In this document: in pieces, positions 1-8,431 of the stretch | How positions within the stretch are numbered: position 1 is the stretch's first letter | How the letters are laid out: each line of letters starts with the position of its first letter | The notes under the pieces: generated by a model | What the model saw: the letters and a program-made list of their open reading frames with translations, nothing else | What the model was told of the DNA's origin: nothing | The model's database searches: none | Made by a program: the position numbers and the translations under genes | NCBI RefSeq assembly: GCF_026016325.1 | Contig: NZ_CP087203.1 | Coordinates: 6,324,001 to 6,388,000, forward strand | Length of the DNA: 64,000 nucleotides | Origin: Pseudomonas sp. B21-056 | GTDB taxonomy: Bacteria; Pseudomonadota; Gammaproteobacteria; Pseudomonadales; Pseudomonadaceae | Reading direction: 5' to 3'

Positions 1-561
1 ACCGTGAGTTTCCTGCTGGTGCTGTGCACCAACATGCCGACGATCCTGCTGTCCTTTGGCGGGCTGGCACTGGCCCTCACCTACCCGTTCATGAAGCGCT
101 ACACCTACTACCCGCAAGTGGTGCTGGGCGCGGCGTTCTCCTGGGGCATGCCAATGGCGTTCACCGCCGAAACCGGCCATTTGCCGGCGGCTGCATGGCT
201 GCTGTACATCGCCAACCTGCTGTGGACGGTGGCCTATGACACCTACTACGCGATGACCGACCGCGACGACGACTTGCGTATCGGCGTGAAGTCCACGGCG
301 ATCCTGTTTGGCGATGCCGACCGGGTGATCAATCTGACCCTGCAAGGCCTGGCCCTGGGCTGCCTGCTGCTGGCCGGTGCGCAGTTCAAGCTGGGCGGCT
401 GGTTCCACCTGGGGCTGCTGGTCGCCGCCGGCTGTTTTGCCTGGGAGTTCTGGTACACCCGTGGCCGTGACCGGATGCGCTGCTTCCAGGCGTTCCTGCA
501 CAACCACTGGGCCGGGTTGGCGATTTTCGTGGGGATCGTGCTGGATTATGCGTTGCGCTGA
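1..561 (+). CDS. ubiA: 4-hydroxybenzoate polyprenyltransferase, C-terminal part
   Basis: This is the last 186 codons of a gene that begins left of the window, open from base 1. It encodes the C-terminal half of the membrane prenyltransferase that attaches the polyprenyl tail to 4-hydroxybenzoate in ubiquinone synthesis. The visible part has several hydrophobic helices and the second Asp-rich motif of the UbiA family, seen as [13 protein letters not shown] near codons 79-91, which binds Mg-diphosphate. The sequence ends DYALR, typical of proteobacterial UbiA. Its position just before phoB-phoR is the usual Pseudomonas arrangement. Identification is secure; the first Asp-rich motif is outside the window. 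Confidence 0.93.
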   Translation, partial: TVSFLLVLCTNMPTILLSFGGLALALTYPFMKRYTYYPQVVLGAAFSWGMPMAFTAETGHLPAAAWLLYIANLLWTVAYDTYYAMTDRDDDLRIGVKSTAILFGDADRVINLTLQGLALGCLLLAGAQFKLGGWFHLGLLVAAGCFAWEFWYTRGRDRMRCFQAFLHNHWAGLAIFVGIVLDYALR

Positions 562-585
562 GGCCACCTGATCGGACTGGACCCT

Positions 586-717
586 TGTGGCGAGGGGATT
601 TATCCCCGCTGGGTTGCGCAGCAACCCCAAAACAGCGGACTCAGTCCGCCTGACACTCCGAGGTGCCTGGTTTTAGGGCTGCTGCGCAACCCAGCGGGGA
701 TAAATCCCCTCGCCACA
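586..717. repeat. REP-type inverted repeat, family B (GGCGAGGGGATTTATCCCC)
   Basis: The left arm TGTGGCGAGGGGATTTATCC is followed by a GCTGGGTTGCGCAGCAACCC segment. Both reappear inverted at the right end, so the whole 132-bp element can fold into a long cruciform. The same element occurs at 15573-15694 and, more degenerate, at 4808-4857 and 28429-28576. It lies between convergent genes. Confidence 0.85.
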
Positions 718-739
718 GTAGTCTCCCGTCAGACCTGGG

Positions 740-1123
740 TCAGTCAGCCTTGGCGACCTTCCAGGCGCCGTCCATCAGGCCATCACCGGTCTTGTCCCCC
801 GGCGCCGTGTCCTTGATGAAGGTGTACAGCGGCTTGCCATCGTAAGCCCACTGCATCGAGCCGTCGTCTCGCTTGATCACCGTCCACTCGCCCATGGATT
901 TAGCGCCTTCTTTAGCCATCAGCGGGGGCCAGTTGGTCGCGCATTTGTCATTGCACATCGACTTGCCGCCCGCATCCTTGGCAAACGTGTACAGCGTCAT
1001 GCCTTTGTGGTCCGTCAGCATGCCGTCCTTTTCCATCGCCGGCTCAGCCGCGAAGGCCAACGCCGGCAACGCCAGGGCAGCCGTTACCGCCAATGCCTTG
1101 AGGGATTGCGTGAAATAAGTCAT
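740..1123 (-). CDS. Small secreted protein of the COG4315 type (PF03640-like repeats)
   Basis: The product is 127 aa. A signal peptide (about residues 1-25, ending ALAFA before AEPAM) points to export. Two copies of the short repeat typical of this family follow: DHKGMTLYTFAKDAGGKSMC with a downstream NWPP, and YDGKPLYTFIKDTAPGD. Two Cys residues flank the first repeat (CNDKC). The biochemical role of the family is not established. The gene is divergent from phoB across a 152-bp gap containing a Pho box, so co-regulation with phosphate starvation is possible but not shown. A family call is secure, a function is not. Confidence 0.85.
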   Translation of the reverse strand: MTYFTQSLKALAVTAALALPALAFAAEPAMEKDGMLTDHKGMTLYTFAKDAGGKSMCNDKCATNWPPLMAKEGAKSMGEWTVIKRDDGSMQWAYDGKPLYTFIKDTAPGDKTGDGLMDGAWKVAKAD

Positions 1124-1204
1124 GGAAACCTTCTTTGGTGGTTGTCAGGATTCGGACTGAAAAGCGTAGCCCAGAAACCTCCTCACCGCCGGGCGCCGAA
1201 ATAA

Positions 1205-1222
1205 CTGTCACACGACTGCAAT
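1205..1222 (+). promoter_or_regulatory. Pho box upstream of phoB
   Basis: CTGTCACACGACTGCAAT matches 14 of 18 positions of the Pho-box consensus CTGTCATAWAWCTGTMAY (two direct CTGTCA-like halves 11 bp apart). It lies 54 bp before the phoB start, which fits known autoregulation of phoBR by phosphorylated PhoB. Confidence 0.65.
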
Positions 1223-1275
1223 AATTCCGTTATCTAATGCGGCGCAAGACAGTTAAATGACAAGAGGATTACCCC

Positions 1276-1965
1276 ATGGTTGGCAGGAGCATTCTGATCG
1301 TCGACGACGAGGCGCCCATCCGCGAGATGATTGCCGTTGCGTTGGAGATGGCCGGCTATGACTGCATGGAAGCAGAGAACTCCCAACAGGCCCACGCCAT
1401 CATCGTCGACCGCAAGCCCGACCTGATCCTGCTGGACTGGATGCTGCCTGGCACGTCCGGCATCGAGCTGGCGCGACGCCTCAAGCGCGATGAGCTGACC
1501 GGGGACATCCCGATCATCATGCTCACCGCCAAAGGCGAAGAGGACAACAAGATCCAGGGCCTGGAAGTGGGTGCCGACGACTACATCACCAAGCCGTTTT
1601 CCCCACGGGAGCTGGTGGCACGCCTCAAAGCCGTGTTGCGCCGCGCCGGGCCGACAGACGGCGAAGCGCCGATTGAAGTCGGCGGCCTGCTGCTGGACCC
1701 CATCAGCCATCGCGTGACCATTGACGGCAAACCTGCCGAGATGGGCCCGACCGAGTACCGCCTGCTGCAATTCTTCATGACCCATCAGGAGCGCGCCTAC
1801 ACCCGCGGGCAACTGCTGGACCAGGTCTGGGGCGGCAACGTGTATGTCGAGGAACGCACCGTGGACGTGCACATCCGCCGCCTGCGCAAAGCCCTCGGTG
1901 ATGCCTACGAGAATCTGGTACAAACCGTACGTGGCACCGGTTATCGTTTCTCTACCAAGGCCTGA
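1276..1965 (+). CDS. phoB: Phosphate regulon response regulator PhoB
   Basis: This is a 229-aa OmpR/PhoB-class regulator. Residues 1-125 form the receiver domain, with acidic residues in IVDDEAP, the phosphoacceptor Asp54 in LLDWMLPG, and the conserved Lys in ITKPF. Residues 130-228 form the winged-helix DNA-binding domain ([22 protein letters not shown]). AAGAGGA sits 7-12 bases before the ATG. The partner kinase gene phoR starts 45 bp downstream, so the two are likely one operon. When phosphorylated it should activate the pst genes downstream. A Pho box at 1205-1222 implies autoregulation. Confidence 0.97.
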   Translation: MVGRSILIVDDEAPIREMIAVALEMAGYDCMEAENSQQAHAIIVDRKPDLILLDWMLPGTSGIELARRLKRDELTGDIPIIMLTAKGEEDNKIQGLEVGADDYITKPFSPRELVARLKAVLRRAGPTDGEAPIEVGGLLLDPISHRVTIDGKPAEMGPTEYRLLQFFMTHQERAYTRGQLLDQVWGGNVYVEERTVDVHIRRLRKALGDAYENLVQTVRGTGYRFSTKA

Positions 1966-2010
1966 CCCGAGCCCTTACCGCCCGACAAGCTGACAAGGAC
2001 GCGCGTTCAA

Positions 2011-3333
2011 TTGAATCAAAACTGGCATGGCACCCTGATCCGCCACATGTTGTTGCTGGTGACCGGCTGTTTGCTGATCGGCCTGATCAGCGGCTATTAC
2101 GGCTGGAGCCTGGCCGCGGGCCTGGGACTTTACCTGGCCTGGACTCTCAAGCAATTGCTGCGCCTGCATGAATGGCTGCGCCTGCACAAACCCGACGAAG
2201 CGCCACCCGACGGCTACGGCCTGTGGGGCGAGGTGTTCGACAGCATCTACCACCTGCAACGGCGCGACCAGCGCGTGCGTGGCCGCCTGCAGGCGGTGAT
2301 CGACCGGGTCCAGGAGTCCACCGCCGCGCTGAAAGACGCGGTGATCATGCTCGACAGCGACGGCAACCTGGAGTGGTGGAACCGCGCCGCCGAAACCCTG
2401 CTGGGCCTCAAGACGCCCCAGGACAGCGGCCAGCCGGTGACCAACCTGGTGCGTCATCCGCGCTTCAAGGAATATTTCGAGCAGGACAACTACGCCGAGC
2501 CGCTGGAGATCCCCTCGCCCACCAACGACCGGCTGCGCATCCAGTTGTACATCACCCGTTACGGCAACAACGAGCACTTGATGCTGGTGCGCGACGTCAC
2601 CCGCATCCATCAGCTGGAACAGATGCGTAAGGACTTCATCGCCAACGTGTCCCACGAACTGCGCACGCCATTGACGGTAATCTGCGGTTACCTGGAAACC
2701 CTGCTCGACAACGTCGACGAGGTGAACCCGCGCTGGAGCCGGGCCTTGCAGCAGATGCAGCAGCAGGGCGGGCGCATGCAGACCCTGCTCAACGATCTGC
2801 TGTTGCTGGCGAAGCTGGAGGCCACCGATTATCCGTCGGACAACCAGCCCGTGCCCGTCGACGACCTGCTGCAGATCATCAGCGAGGACGCCCAGGAGCT
2901 GTCCGGTCCCAAGCAGCAGACCATCACCCTGGAAGTCGACCCTGCGGTACAGCTCAAGGGCAGCGAGGCGGAACTGCGCAGCGCGTTCTCCAACCTGGTG
3001 TTCAACGCGGTCAAGTACACACCGGAGCACGGCCGGATCCACATCCGCTGGTGGGGCGATGTGCAAGGCGCGCACCTGAGCGTGCAGGATTCGGGCATCG
3101 GCATCGACAGCAAACACCTGCCACGCCTGACCGAGCGTTTCTACCGCGTCGACTCCAGCCGCAACTCCAACACGGGAGGCACCGGGTTGGGCCTGGCGAT
3201 CGTCAAACACGTGTTGCTGCGCCATCGCGCACGCATGGAGATCAGCAGCGTACCGGGCCATGGCAGCACGTTTACCTGCCATTTTGCCCCGGCCCAGGTG
3301 GTCCGCGCGCGCCTCGCCAGCTCCGCCGATTGA
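2011..3333 (+). CDS. phoR: Phosphate regulon sensor histidine kinase PhoR
   Basis: The product is 440 aa starting at TTG. AAGGAC lies about 10 bases upstream, and no ATG with a better ribosome site precedes the conserved N-terminus. Two hydrophobic segments (about residues 10-48) anchor it. A PAS domain follows (about 90-195), then a HisKA domain with the phosphoacceptor His215 in NVSHELRTPLT. The HATPase domain has the N box (FNAVKYTPEHG), GIGI and GTGLGLAIV. PhoR has no large periplasmic sensor domain; it is thought to read transport status through PstSCAB and PhoU, which are encoded 5-12 kb away here. It phosphorylates PhoB. Confidence 0.96.
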   Translation: MNQNWHGTLIRHMLLLVTGCLLIGLISGYYGWSLAAGLGLYLAWTLKQLLRLHEWLRLHKPDEAPPDGYGLWGEVFDSIYHLQRRDQRVRGRLQAVIDRVQESTAALKDAVIMLDSDGNLEWWNRAAETLLGLKTPQDSGQPVTNLVRHPRFKEYFEQDNYAEPLEIPSPTNDRLRIQLYITRYGNNEHLMLVRDVTRIHQLEQMRKDFIANVSHELRTPLTVICGYLETLLDNVDEVNPRWSRALQQMQQQGGRMQTLLNDLLLLAKLEATDYPSDNQPVPVDDLLQIISEDAQELSGPKQQTITLEVDPAVQLKGSEAELRSAFSNLVFNAVKYTPEHGRIHIRWWGDVQGAHLSVQDSGIGIDSKHLPRLTERFYRVDSSRNSNTGGTGLGLAIVKHVLLRHRARMEISSVPGHGSTFTCHFAPAQVVRARLASSAD

Positions 3334-3457
3334 TACCGGACGGCACTCCCCCCTAGGCAATCGCCGAGTCAGCCGCTACATTGGCTGACTTGTGCCTGCT
3401 TTTTCAGGCCCTCATTTCCAACTTCTACAGCTATTACGGAACCTGCAAAACTCCATC

Positions 3458-4798
3458 ATGGACCCTTCCCCTGGCTTGTCCCTCGTTACACTCTTCGCCG
3501 AATTCGGCATGATTCTTTTTGCTCTGATCCTGGTTCTGCTCAACGGTTTTTTCGTTGCGGCCGAATTTGCCATGGTCAAGCTGCGCTCGACCCGGGTCGA
3601 GGCCATCGCCGACCAGAACGGCTGGCGCGGGCACATCCTGCGCACCGTCCACAGTCAGCTCGATGCCTACCTGTCTGCCTGCCAGCTGGGTATCACCCTC
3701 GCCTCCCTGGGCCTGGGCTGGGTCGGCGAGCCGGCGTTCGCCCACATCCTCGAACCGTTGCTGGACCTGGTGGGCGTTCAGTCGCCGGAGTTGATCAAGG
3801 GCATTTCGTTCTTCACCGCGTTCTTCATCATTTCGTACCTGCACATCGTGGTCGGTGAGCTGGCGCCCAAGTCCTGGGCGATCCGCAAGCCCGAGCTGCT
3901 GTCGCTGTGGACCGCCGTGCCGTTGTACCTGTTCTACTGGGCCATGTACCCGGCGATCTACCTGCTCAACGCCAGCGCCAACGCCATTCTGCGCATCGCC
4001 GGCCAAGGCGAACCCGGCCCCCATCACGAGCACCATTACAGCCGTGAAGAACTGAAGCTGATCCTGCACTCCAGCCGTGGCCAGGACCCGAGCGACCAGG
4101 GCATGCGCGTCCTGGCATCGGCCGTGGAGATGGGCGAGCTGGAAGTGGTGGACTGGGCCAACTCCCGGGAAGACCTGGTGACGCTGGAGTTCAACGCGCC
4201 GCTCAAGGAAATCCTGGCGATGTTCCGTCGTCACAAGTTCAGCCGCTACCCGGTGTACGACAGCGAACGCCAGGAATTCGTCGGCCTGCTGCACATCAAG
4301 GACCTGCTGCTGGAACTGGCGGCCCTGGATCACATTCCCGAGTCGTTCAACCTGGCCGAACTGACCCGCCCCCTGGAACGCGTGTCCCGGCACATGCCGT
4401 TGTCGCAACTGCTGGAGCAGTTCCGCAAGGGCGGCTCGCACTTCGCCGTGGTCGAGGAGGCCGACGGCAACATCATCGGCTACCTGACCATGGAAGACGT
4501 GCTGGAAGTGCTGGTGGGCGACATCCAGGACGAACACCGCAAGGCCGAGCGCGGCATCCTCGCCTACCAGCCGGGCAAGCTGCTGGTACGCGGCGACACG
4601 CCGCTGTTCAAGGTCGAGCGCCTGCTGGGGATCGACCTGGACCACATCGAGGCCGAGACCCTGGCCGGACTGGTCTACGAAACCCTCAAGCGGGTGCCGG
4701 AAGAGGAAGAAGTGCTGGAAGTCGAAGGTTTGCGGATCATCATCAAGAAGATGAAAGGCCCGAAGATCATCCTGGCGAAGGTGTTGATGCTCGATTGA
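3458..4798 (+). CDS. CNNM/CorC (hemolysin C-like) membrane protein with CBS pair
   Basis: I chose the ATG at 3458 (446 aa) because MDPSPG begins the conserved N-terminus; the frame is open from 3392. A DUF21/CNNM membrane domain occupies about residues 12-195 with several hydrophobic helices (GMILFALILVLLNGFFVAAE). A CBS-domain pair follows (about 215-335), then a CorC/HlyC C-terminal domain (about 350-435). The family includes bacterial Mg2+/Co2+ efflux proteins; the old hemolysin name is not evidence of haemolysis. It stands alone between phoR and a convergent M23-like gene. The exact substrate cannot be told from sequence. Confidence 0.9.
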   Translation: MDPSPGLSLVTLFAEFGMILFALILVLLNGFFVAAEFAMVKLRSTRVEAIADQNGWRGHILRTVHSQLDAYLSACQLGITLASLGLGWVGEPAFAHILEPLLDLVGVQSPELIKGISFFTAFFIISYLHIVVGELAPKSWAIRKPELLSLWTAVPLYLFYWAMYPAIYLLNASANAILRIAGQGEPGPHHEHHYSREELKLILHSSRGQDPSDQGMRVLASAVEMGELEVVDWANSREDLVTLEFNAPLKEILAMFRRHKFSRYPVYDSERQEFVGLLHIKDLLLELAALDHIPESFNLAELTRPLERVSRHMPLSQLLEQFRKGGSHFAVVEEADGNIIGYLTMEDVLEVLVGDIQDEHRKAERGILAYQPGKLLVRGDTPLFKVERLLGIDLDHIEAETLAGLVYETLKRVPEEEEVLEVEGLRIIIKKMKGPKIILAKVLMLD

Positions 4799-4807
4799 GC
4801 AACCCCC

Positions 4808-4857
4808 TGTGGTGAGAGGATTTATCTGTGGCGAGGGGATAAATCCCCTCGCCACAA
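4808..4857. repeat. Short family-B REP hairpin, possible bidirectional terminator
   Basis: GTGGCGAGGGGAT at 4828-4840 is followed, after two bases, by its exact reverse complement at 4843-4855. A degenerate half copy precedes it. It sits between two convergent genes (stops at 4798 and 4882), so it may help end transcription, although no clear T-run follows on either strand. Confidence 0.7.
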
Positions 4858-4881
4858 AAGCTCCCTTACCGCACCGACAGG

Positions 4882-5778
4882 CTATTGCTTGCCCAACGCA
4901 AAGTTGGGCAACTCCCCCACCGGCTGATCGAACTGATAGGGAATCGACACCAGCCCCAACCCGGTATTGCGCTGCACCACGAAGTGCAGGTGCGGCCCGG
5001 AGCTGTTGCCGGTGTTGCCCGATAGCGCCAATGGCGTACCCACCATCACCCGCTGCCCTTCCCGGACGCTCACCGAACCTTTCTGCAGGTGCAGGTAGAC
5101 GCCCATGGTGCCGTCATCGTGCAGCACCCGCACGAAATTGCCCGAGGGGTCATCGCCACGGCCGGTCTGTTGATTCTCGGTCTTGATCACCACGCCGCCC
5201 CGCGCCGCAATGATCGGCGTGCCTACGGGCATGGCAATGTCCATGGCGTAGCGGTTCTTCGGTCCATAGTGACTGTACTGACCGTTGGCCCCCTGGCTCA
5301 GCCGGAACGGCCCGCCGCGCCATGGCAACGGGTAGCGATAGGCCTGTGCCGCGTCTGCCGGGTCGCCCAGGGAATATTCGAACCTGGGGGTGTACACCAA
5401 CGGCTTGCCGGGCTGGGTGGCCGTGAGCAGCGCCAGGCGCAGGTTGCTGCGCGCCGGCAGGACCCGACGAATCGGCCGGCTCGGCGCCCCGCTCACATTA
5501 CCCAGCCCGGCGAAACTCAACTCGATCTCCACCGGCGCATACAAGTCGTTGCGCACGAACACCGCATCCACACCCTTCTGCTTCTTGATATCGAGAAACA
5601 CCTGGCGCTCCAGGTGTTCGACCATGCGATCCCGGAACACGAACACCTGAGCGCCCCGGCTGGGGCGGTCGCTATAGGACACTACGCCGTTGGCGTCGGT
5701 GGATTTGTAGATCGTCATGGCCATGGCTGAGGTGGAGGCCAGGACAAGACCGCAGGCGAACAGCAGGGGCGCGAGCAT
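4882..5778 (-). CDS. M23-family (LytM-like) envelope peptidase or peptidase-like protein
   Basis: The product is 298 aa when started at the ATG at 5778, which gives a clean signal peptide (MLAPLLFACGLVLASTSAMA). A DUF4124-like segment follows (KSTDANGVVSYSDRP). The C-terminal half is an M23/LytM domain with YAMDIAMPVGTPI and GNSSGPHLHF, the latter supplying the H-x-H pair. At the H-x3-D ligand position the sequence reads RYAMD, so the usual His is Arg; many members of this subgroup appear similar. It may cut peptidoglycan or only bind and regulate, as other degenerate LytM proteins do. Monocistronic, convergent with the CNNM gene. Confidence 0.85.
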   Translation of the reverse strand: MLAPLLFACGLVLASTSAMAMTIYKSTDANGVVSYSDRPSRGAQVFVFRDRMVEHLERQVFLDIKKQKGVDAVFVRNDLYAPVEIELSFAGLGNVSGAPSRPIRRVLPARSNLRLALLTATQPGKPLVYTPRFEYSLGDPADAAQAYRYPLPWRGGPFRLSQGANGQYSHYGPKNRYAMDIAMPVGTPIIAARGGVVIKTENQQTGRGDDPSGNFVRVLHDDGTMGVYLHLQKGSVSVREGQRVMVGTPLALSGNTGNSSGPHLHFVVQRNTGLGLVSIPYQFDQPVGELPNFALGKQ

Positions 5779-5883
5779 GGGCAAAGGTTCTGTCGAAAAA
5801 TAAAGGCCTGCACAGCAGCCTAGCAGTTGGGATGGACCCACGTAATCGACGGATGTTTCAAAATGGGATCAGAGAGTGATGTT

Positions 5884-5982
5884 GATCGTTCCCACGCTCC
5901 GCGCGGGAATGCAGCCTGGGAGGCTCCGCGTCCCTCAAAACCGAACGCAGAGCGTCCGTGGAGGCATTCCCACGCGGAGCGT
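5884..5982. repeat. REP-type repeat, family C, left part (interrupted by an IS)
   Basis: The element begins GATCGTTCCCACGCTCCGCG and contains nested palindromes (TTCCCACGC and GCGTGGGAA-type arms). Its right end, GTGGGAACGATC, lies beyond the insertion sequence at about 7279-7290. Joining 5982 to 7281 restores a complete symmetric element ending GCGGAGCGTGGGAACGATC. The IS therefore landed inside it. Confidence 0.8.
5972..5982. repeat. 11-bp target-site duplication, left copy
   Basis: ACGCGGAGCGT immediately precedes the IS left end. The identical 11 bases follow the right end at 7270-7280. The length fits IS4-family insertions, which usually duplicate about 9-13 bp. Confidence 0.88.
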
Positions 5983-7269
5983 CACTAGTGTCCGGTAAAA
6001 CCTTTTCATAGCTGAAGGCTACCCTGGGCAGCCTTCAGCTCTGTTCGTTCTTGCCTTCGATATCCGCGGTGTGTGTCGCTGAGCGGGCGCTCAAACAAGC
6101 TATGAGCCAGCCGGATAGTGAAGTTTGAAAGTGAGTCTGAGCAGGCCGAGCGTTGTTGATACAGGAGCAGCAAAAGGTATGTGATCAGCGCGCTGTAGAT
6201 TTGTAGACGCACCGCGTTTTCAGAGAATCCGAAGTACCGTTTGAGCTTGAGTTTTTGCTTGATCCACTTGAAGAACAACTCGATCTGCCAGCGCTGCTTG
6301 TACAGGTCGGCAATTTCTTCAGCTGAGCGTGAAAAATCATTAGTCACCAGGATCAGCGGCGTTTCGTGATCATCTCGACGAACCTGGACCCGACGTACGG
6401 TTTGGTCGTGATAGTGATTTAACCGTCGTGTATTCAGGTGTTTTTTGCCAAATCGCACGGCTTCGTCCGACTCTATGAAGTCGGCATTTTCCCCTCTGTT
6501 CAGATCCTCTACGTGATTCACATTGGCATTTTTTTGAGTCGTGTGACGAAGAACGCCCCCACCTGATCAATCTGGTGCCACCAGTTGTAATCGCAGTATC
6601 CCTTGTCGAAAACGTACGTGATGCCTGCTTCAAGCGGCATGGTCAGGGCGTCACTCAGGTCATTGACGTTGGCGGCAGTGATGTTCACGTAAGTGGGTGC
6701 TGTTTGTCGTGGATCAATTGCCACATGCACCTTCAGGCCTTGTGTTATGCGGGTTTTCGTCGCAGCGGTCCAGTCGTCGAAGCCGGGACCGCGCAAGGTG
6801 ATTGAGGTCGAGTCGATCAGCGTGACCATCGCTTCCAGGGACTTGCGCTGCTTGCGGCCAACGCCCTGCAGCAAGTGCTCGCAGGCCAGCCGAAAAGGCT
6901 CTGAACTGCGTTTGCTCAAGGCATCACAAAGCGTTGAGCGAACCATGCTGCGAGCGTTGAGATGATAATGGTGAGGTTCCAGCGATTGCGATGCTGTCGC
7001 CAAGGCGCGCAGGCTGCTGGCTTGTGTTATCTGACCAAAGATCAGCGTGACGAGCAGATCCCAAGAGCTGAATTGCTTGGCATAACGATCAGCGCCACAG
7101 CGTTTGACTGCATTTTTGAACAACTGATGAGGGAGTGCTTGGAGCATTTGTGAAAAGCGAGTGCTGCTGAACATAGCCGGAATCGAGTCTGAAAAAGCCG
7201 AGTATCGCTCAAAGGCAGGTACAGCAAGGGGGAGCAAGCTCCCCCTTCAGTTTTTACCGGACACTAGTG
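5983..7269. mobile_element. IS4-family-like insertion sequence, 1287 bp
   Basis: The ends are perfect 18-bp inverted repeats, CACTAGTGTCCGGTAAAA at 5983-6000 and its complement at 7252-7269. Identical 11-bp direct repeats flank them. It encodes one DDE transposase on the minus strand, split by a frameshift. A hairpin (AAGGGGGAGC / GCTCCCCCTT, 7226-7247) lies just inside the right end, 5' of the transposase; such hairpins can block expression from outside transcription. Exact ends and target duplication suggest a fairly recent insertion. I do not assign an IS name. Confidence 0.92.
6006..7237 (-). pseudogene. IS4-type DDE transposase, split by a -1 frameshift
   Basis: The upstream frame runs from 7237 (TTG) or more likely 7174 (ATG, MFSSTRFSQML) to a stop at 6518-6520. 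It has an N-terminal DUF4372-like domain and the first two catalytic Asp regions (TLIDSTSIT and YVFDKGYCDY). The downstream frame (ending 6006) carries the third acidic residue in the Y-(2)-R-(3)-E-(6)-K signature, YKQRWQIELFFKWIKQK. The two join in the -1 frame at a run of seven A (6529-6535 on the minus strand), reading LKKNANVNHVEDL. The run could be a mutation or a programmed slip; without a shift the protein lacks its catalytic Glu. Confidence 0.85.
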
Positions 7270-7290
7270 ACGCGGAGCGTGGGAACGATC
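7270..7290. repeat. Right target duplication (7270-7280) and right end of the family-C REP
   Basis: ACGCGGAGCGT repeats the left flank. GGGAACGATC completes the palindromic REP that starts at 5884. Confidence 0.82.
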
Positions 7291-7309
7291 TCTGAAGGGC
7301 ACCGCCGAA

Positions 7310-8263
7310 TCAGGCGCCCGGAACGAAGTGCTTCTGCGCGGTGCCGCGGGCGATCAGGCGGGAGATGTAGTCGAGTTTCTGCGGGTCTTTGTCGACGAAG
7401 CGGAAGGTCAGTTGCAGCCATTCGCTGTCCGGCGTCTGCTCGTGGGCGACGATGGCGTGCAGGTAGCCGTTCAGACGCGCGGTTTCGGCGTTGTCGCCCT
7501 GCTCCATGTCCAGCACCGAACTTTCCAGCACTTGCGGCAGGGTCTCGGAGCGTTTGACCAGCAGCAGCGCCTCCTTGAGGCTCAGGGCCTTGATCACGCA
7601 TGGCTGGGTGCCGCTGGACAGGCGCAGTTGGCCCTGGCCACGGTTGGCACCGGCGGGCGCGGACGCCACGGGAGCCTTGACCGGCGGGCTGTTGATCAAA
7701 CCCCGGGCCGGTGCGGCGGCAGGCGCGGGAGCAGCAGGCGCAACAGCGGCCTGCCTGGCGGGAGCAGGAGCCATAGCCGCGACAACCGGAGCCGCCTTGC
7801 CGCCCGTCAGGGCGCTGAGGGAGTCGTTGCCGAACGCCGAGTTCATCTTGGTCGGGGCGCTGTTCATCAGGGTGTCGAGCTTGCCGACCTTGTGCAGGGC
7901 CTGCTTGACCTTGGTCAGCAACTGCTCGTTGGTGAACGGCTTGCTGACATAGCCGGAAACGCCGGCCTGGATCGCCTGGACCACGTTTTCCTTGTCGCCA
8001 CGGCTGGTAACCATAACGAACGGCATACCCTTGAGGTTGTCCTGCTGGCGGCACCAGGTCAACAACTCCAGGCCGGACATTTCCGGCATTTCCCAGTCGC
8101 ACAGCACCAGGTCGAATGCCTCGCGGGCCAGCAGAGCCTGGGCTTTTCTGCCGTTCACGGCGTCTTCGATACGGATGCCCGGGAAGTAATTGCGCAGGCA
8201 CTTCTTCACCAGGTCACGAATGAACGAAGCATCATCCACGACCAACACACTGACCTTACTCAT
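7310..8263 (-). CDS. Response regulator with Ala/Pro linker and uncharacterised C-terminal domain
   Basis: This 317-aa protein has a receiver domain at residues 1-125: DD at 10-11, phosphoacceptor Asp56 in LVLCDWEMP, Thr/Ser in VMVTSRG and Lys in YVSKPF. A long Ala/Pro-rich linker follows (about 150-205). The C-terminal domain of about 110 residues (QLRLSSGTQPC to HFVPGA) I do not recognise; it has no DNA-binding helix that I can see. AGAGGTG precedes the ATG. The gene is downstream of phoU on the same strand but separated by a terminator, and this position next to phoU is kept in other pseudomonads. The cognate kinase is unknown. The nearby IS lies beyond its 3' end and does not disrupt it. 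Confidence 0.85.
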   Translation of the reverse strand: MSKVSVLVVDDASFIRDLVKKCLRNYFPGIRIEDAVNGRKAQALLAREAFDLVLCDWEMPEMSGLELLTWCRQQDNLKGMPFVMVTSRGDKENVVQAIQAGVSGYVSKPFTNEQLLTKVKQALHKVGKLDTLMNSAPTKMNSAFGNDSLSALTGGKAAPVVAAMAPAPARQAAVAPAAPAPAAAPARGLINSPPVKAPVASAPAGANRGQGQLRLSSGTQPCVIKALSLKEALLLVKRSETLPQVLESSVLDMEQGDNAETARLNGYLHAIVAHEQTPDSEWLQLTFRFVDKDPQKLDYISRLIARGTAQKHFVPGA

Positions 8264-8386
8264 CCAGATACACCTCTAAAAAATCCCGGCAAGCATACCG
8301 CTTTTACTGATGGCATATCGCCAAAAACCGTCAGTCACGCCGGGACTTTTCGTTCGCGGGGTGCTGCTGTCGATAAAAAAAACCGC

Positions 8387-8415
8387 AAAAAAAAAGCCCG
8401 ACCAGAAGGCCGGGC
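8387..8415 (-). terminator. Rho-independent terminator of phoU
   Basis: On the minus strand GCCCGGCC, a TTCT loop and GGTCGGGC form an 8-bp stem (one G-U pair) followed by nine T. It starts 17 bases after the phoU stop. Confidence 0.85.
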
Positions 8416-8431
8416 GCTTTTCTTGGCAATC

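Noticed and set aside
3392..3457. N-terminal extension of the CNNM/CorC-type protein
   Set aside because: The 22 extra codons do not fit the family; the conserved start is the ATG at 3458.
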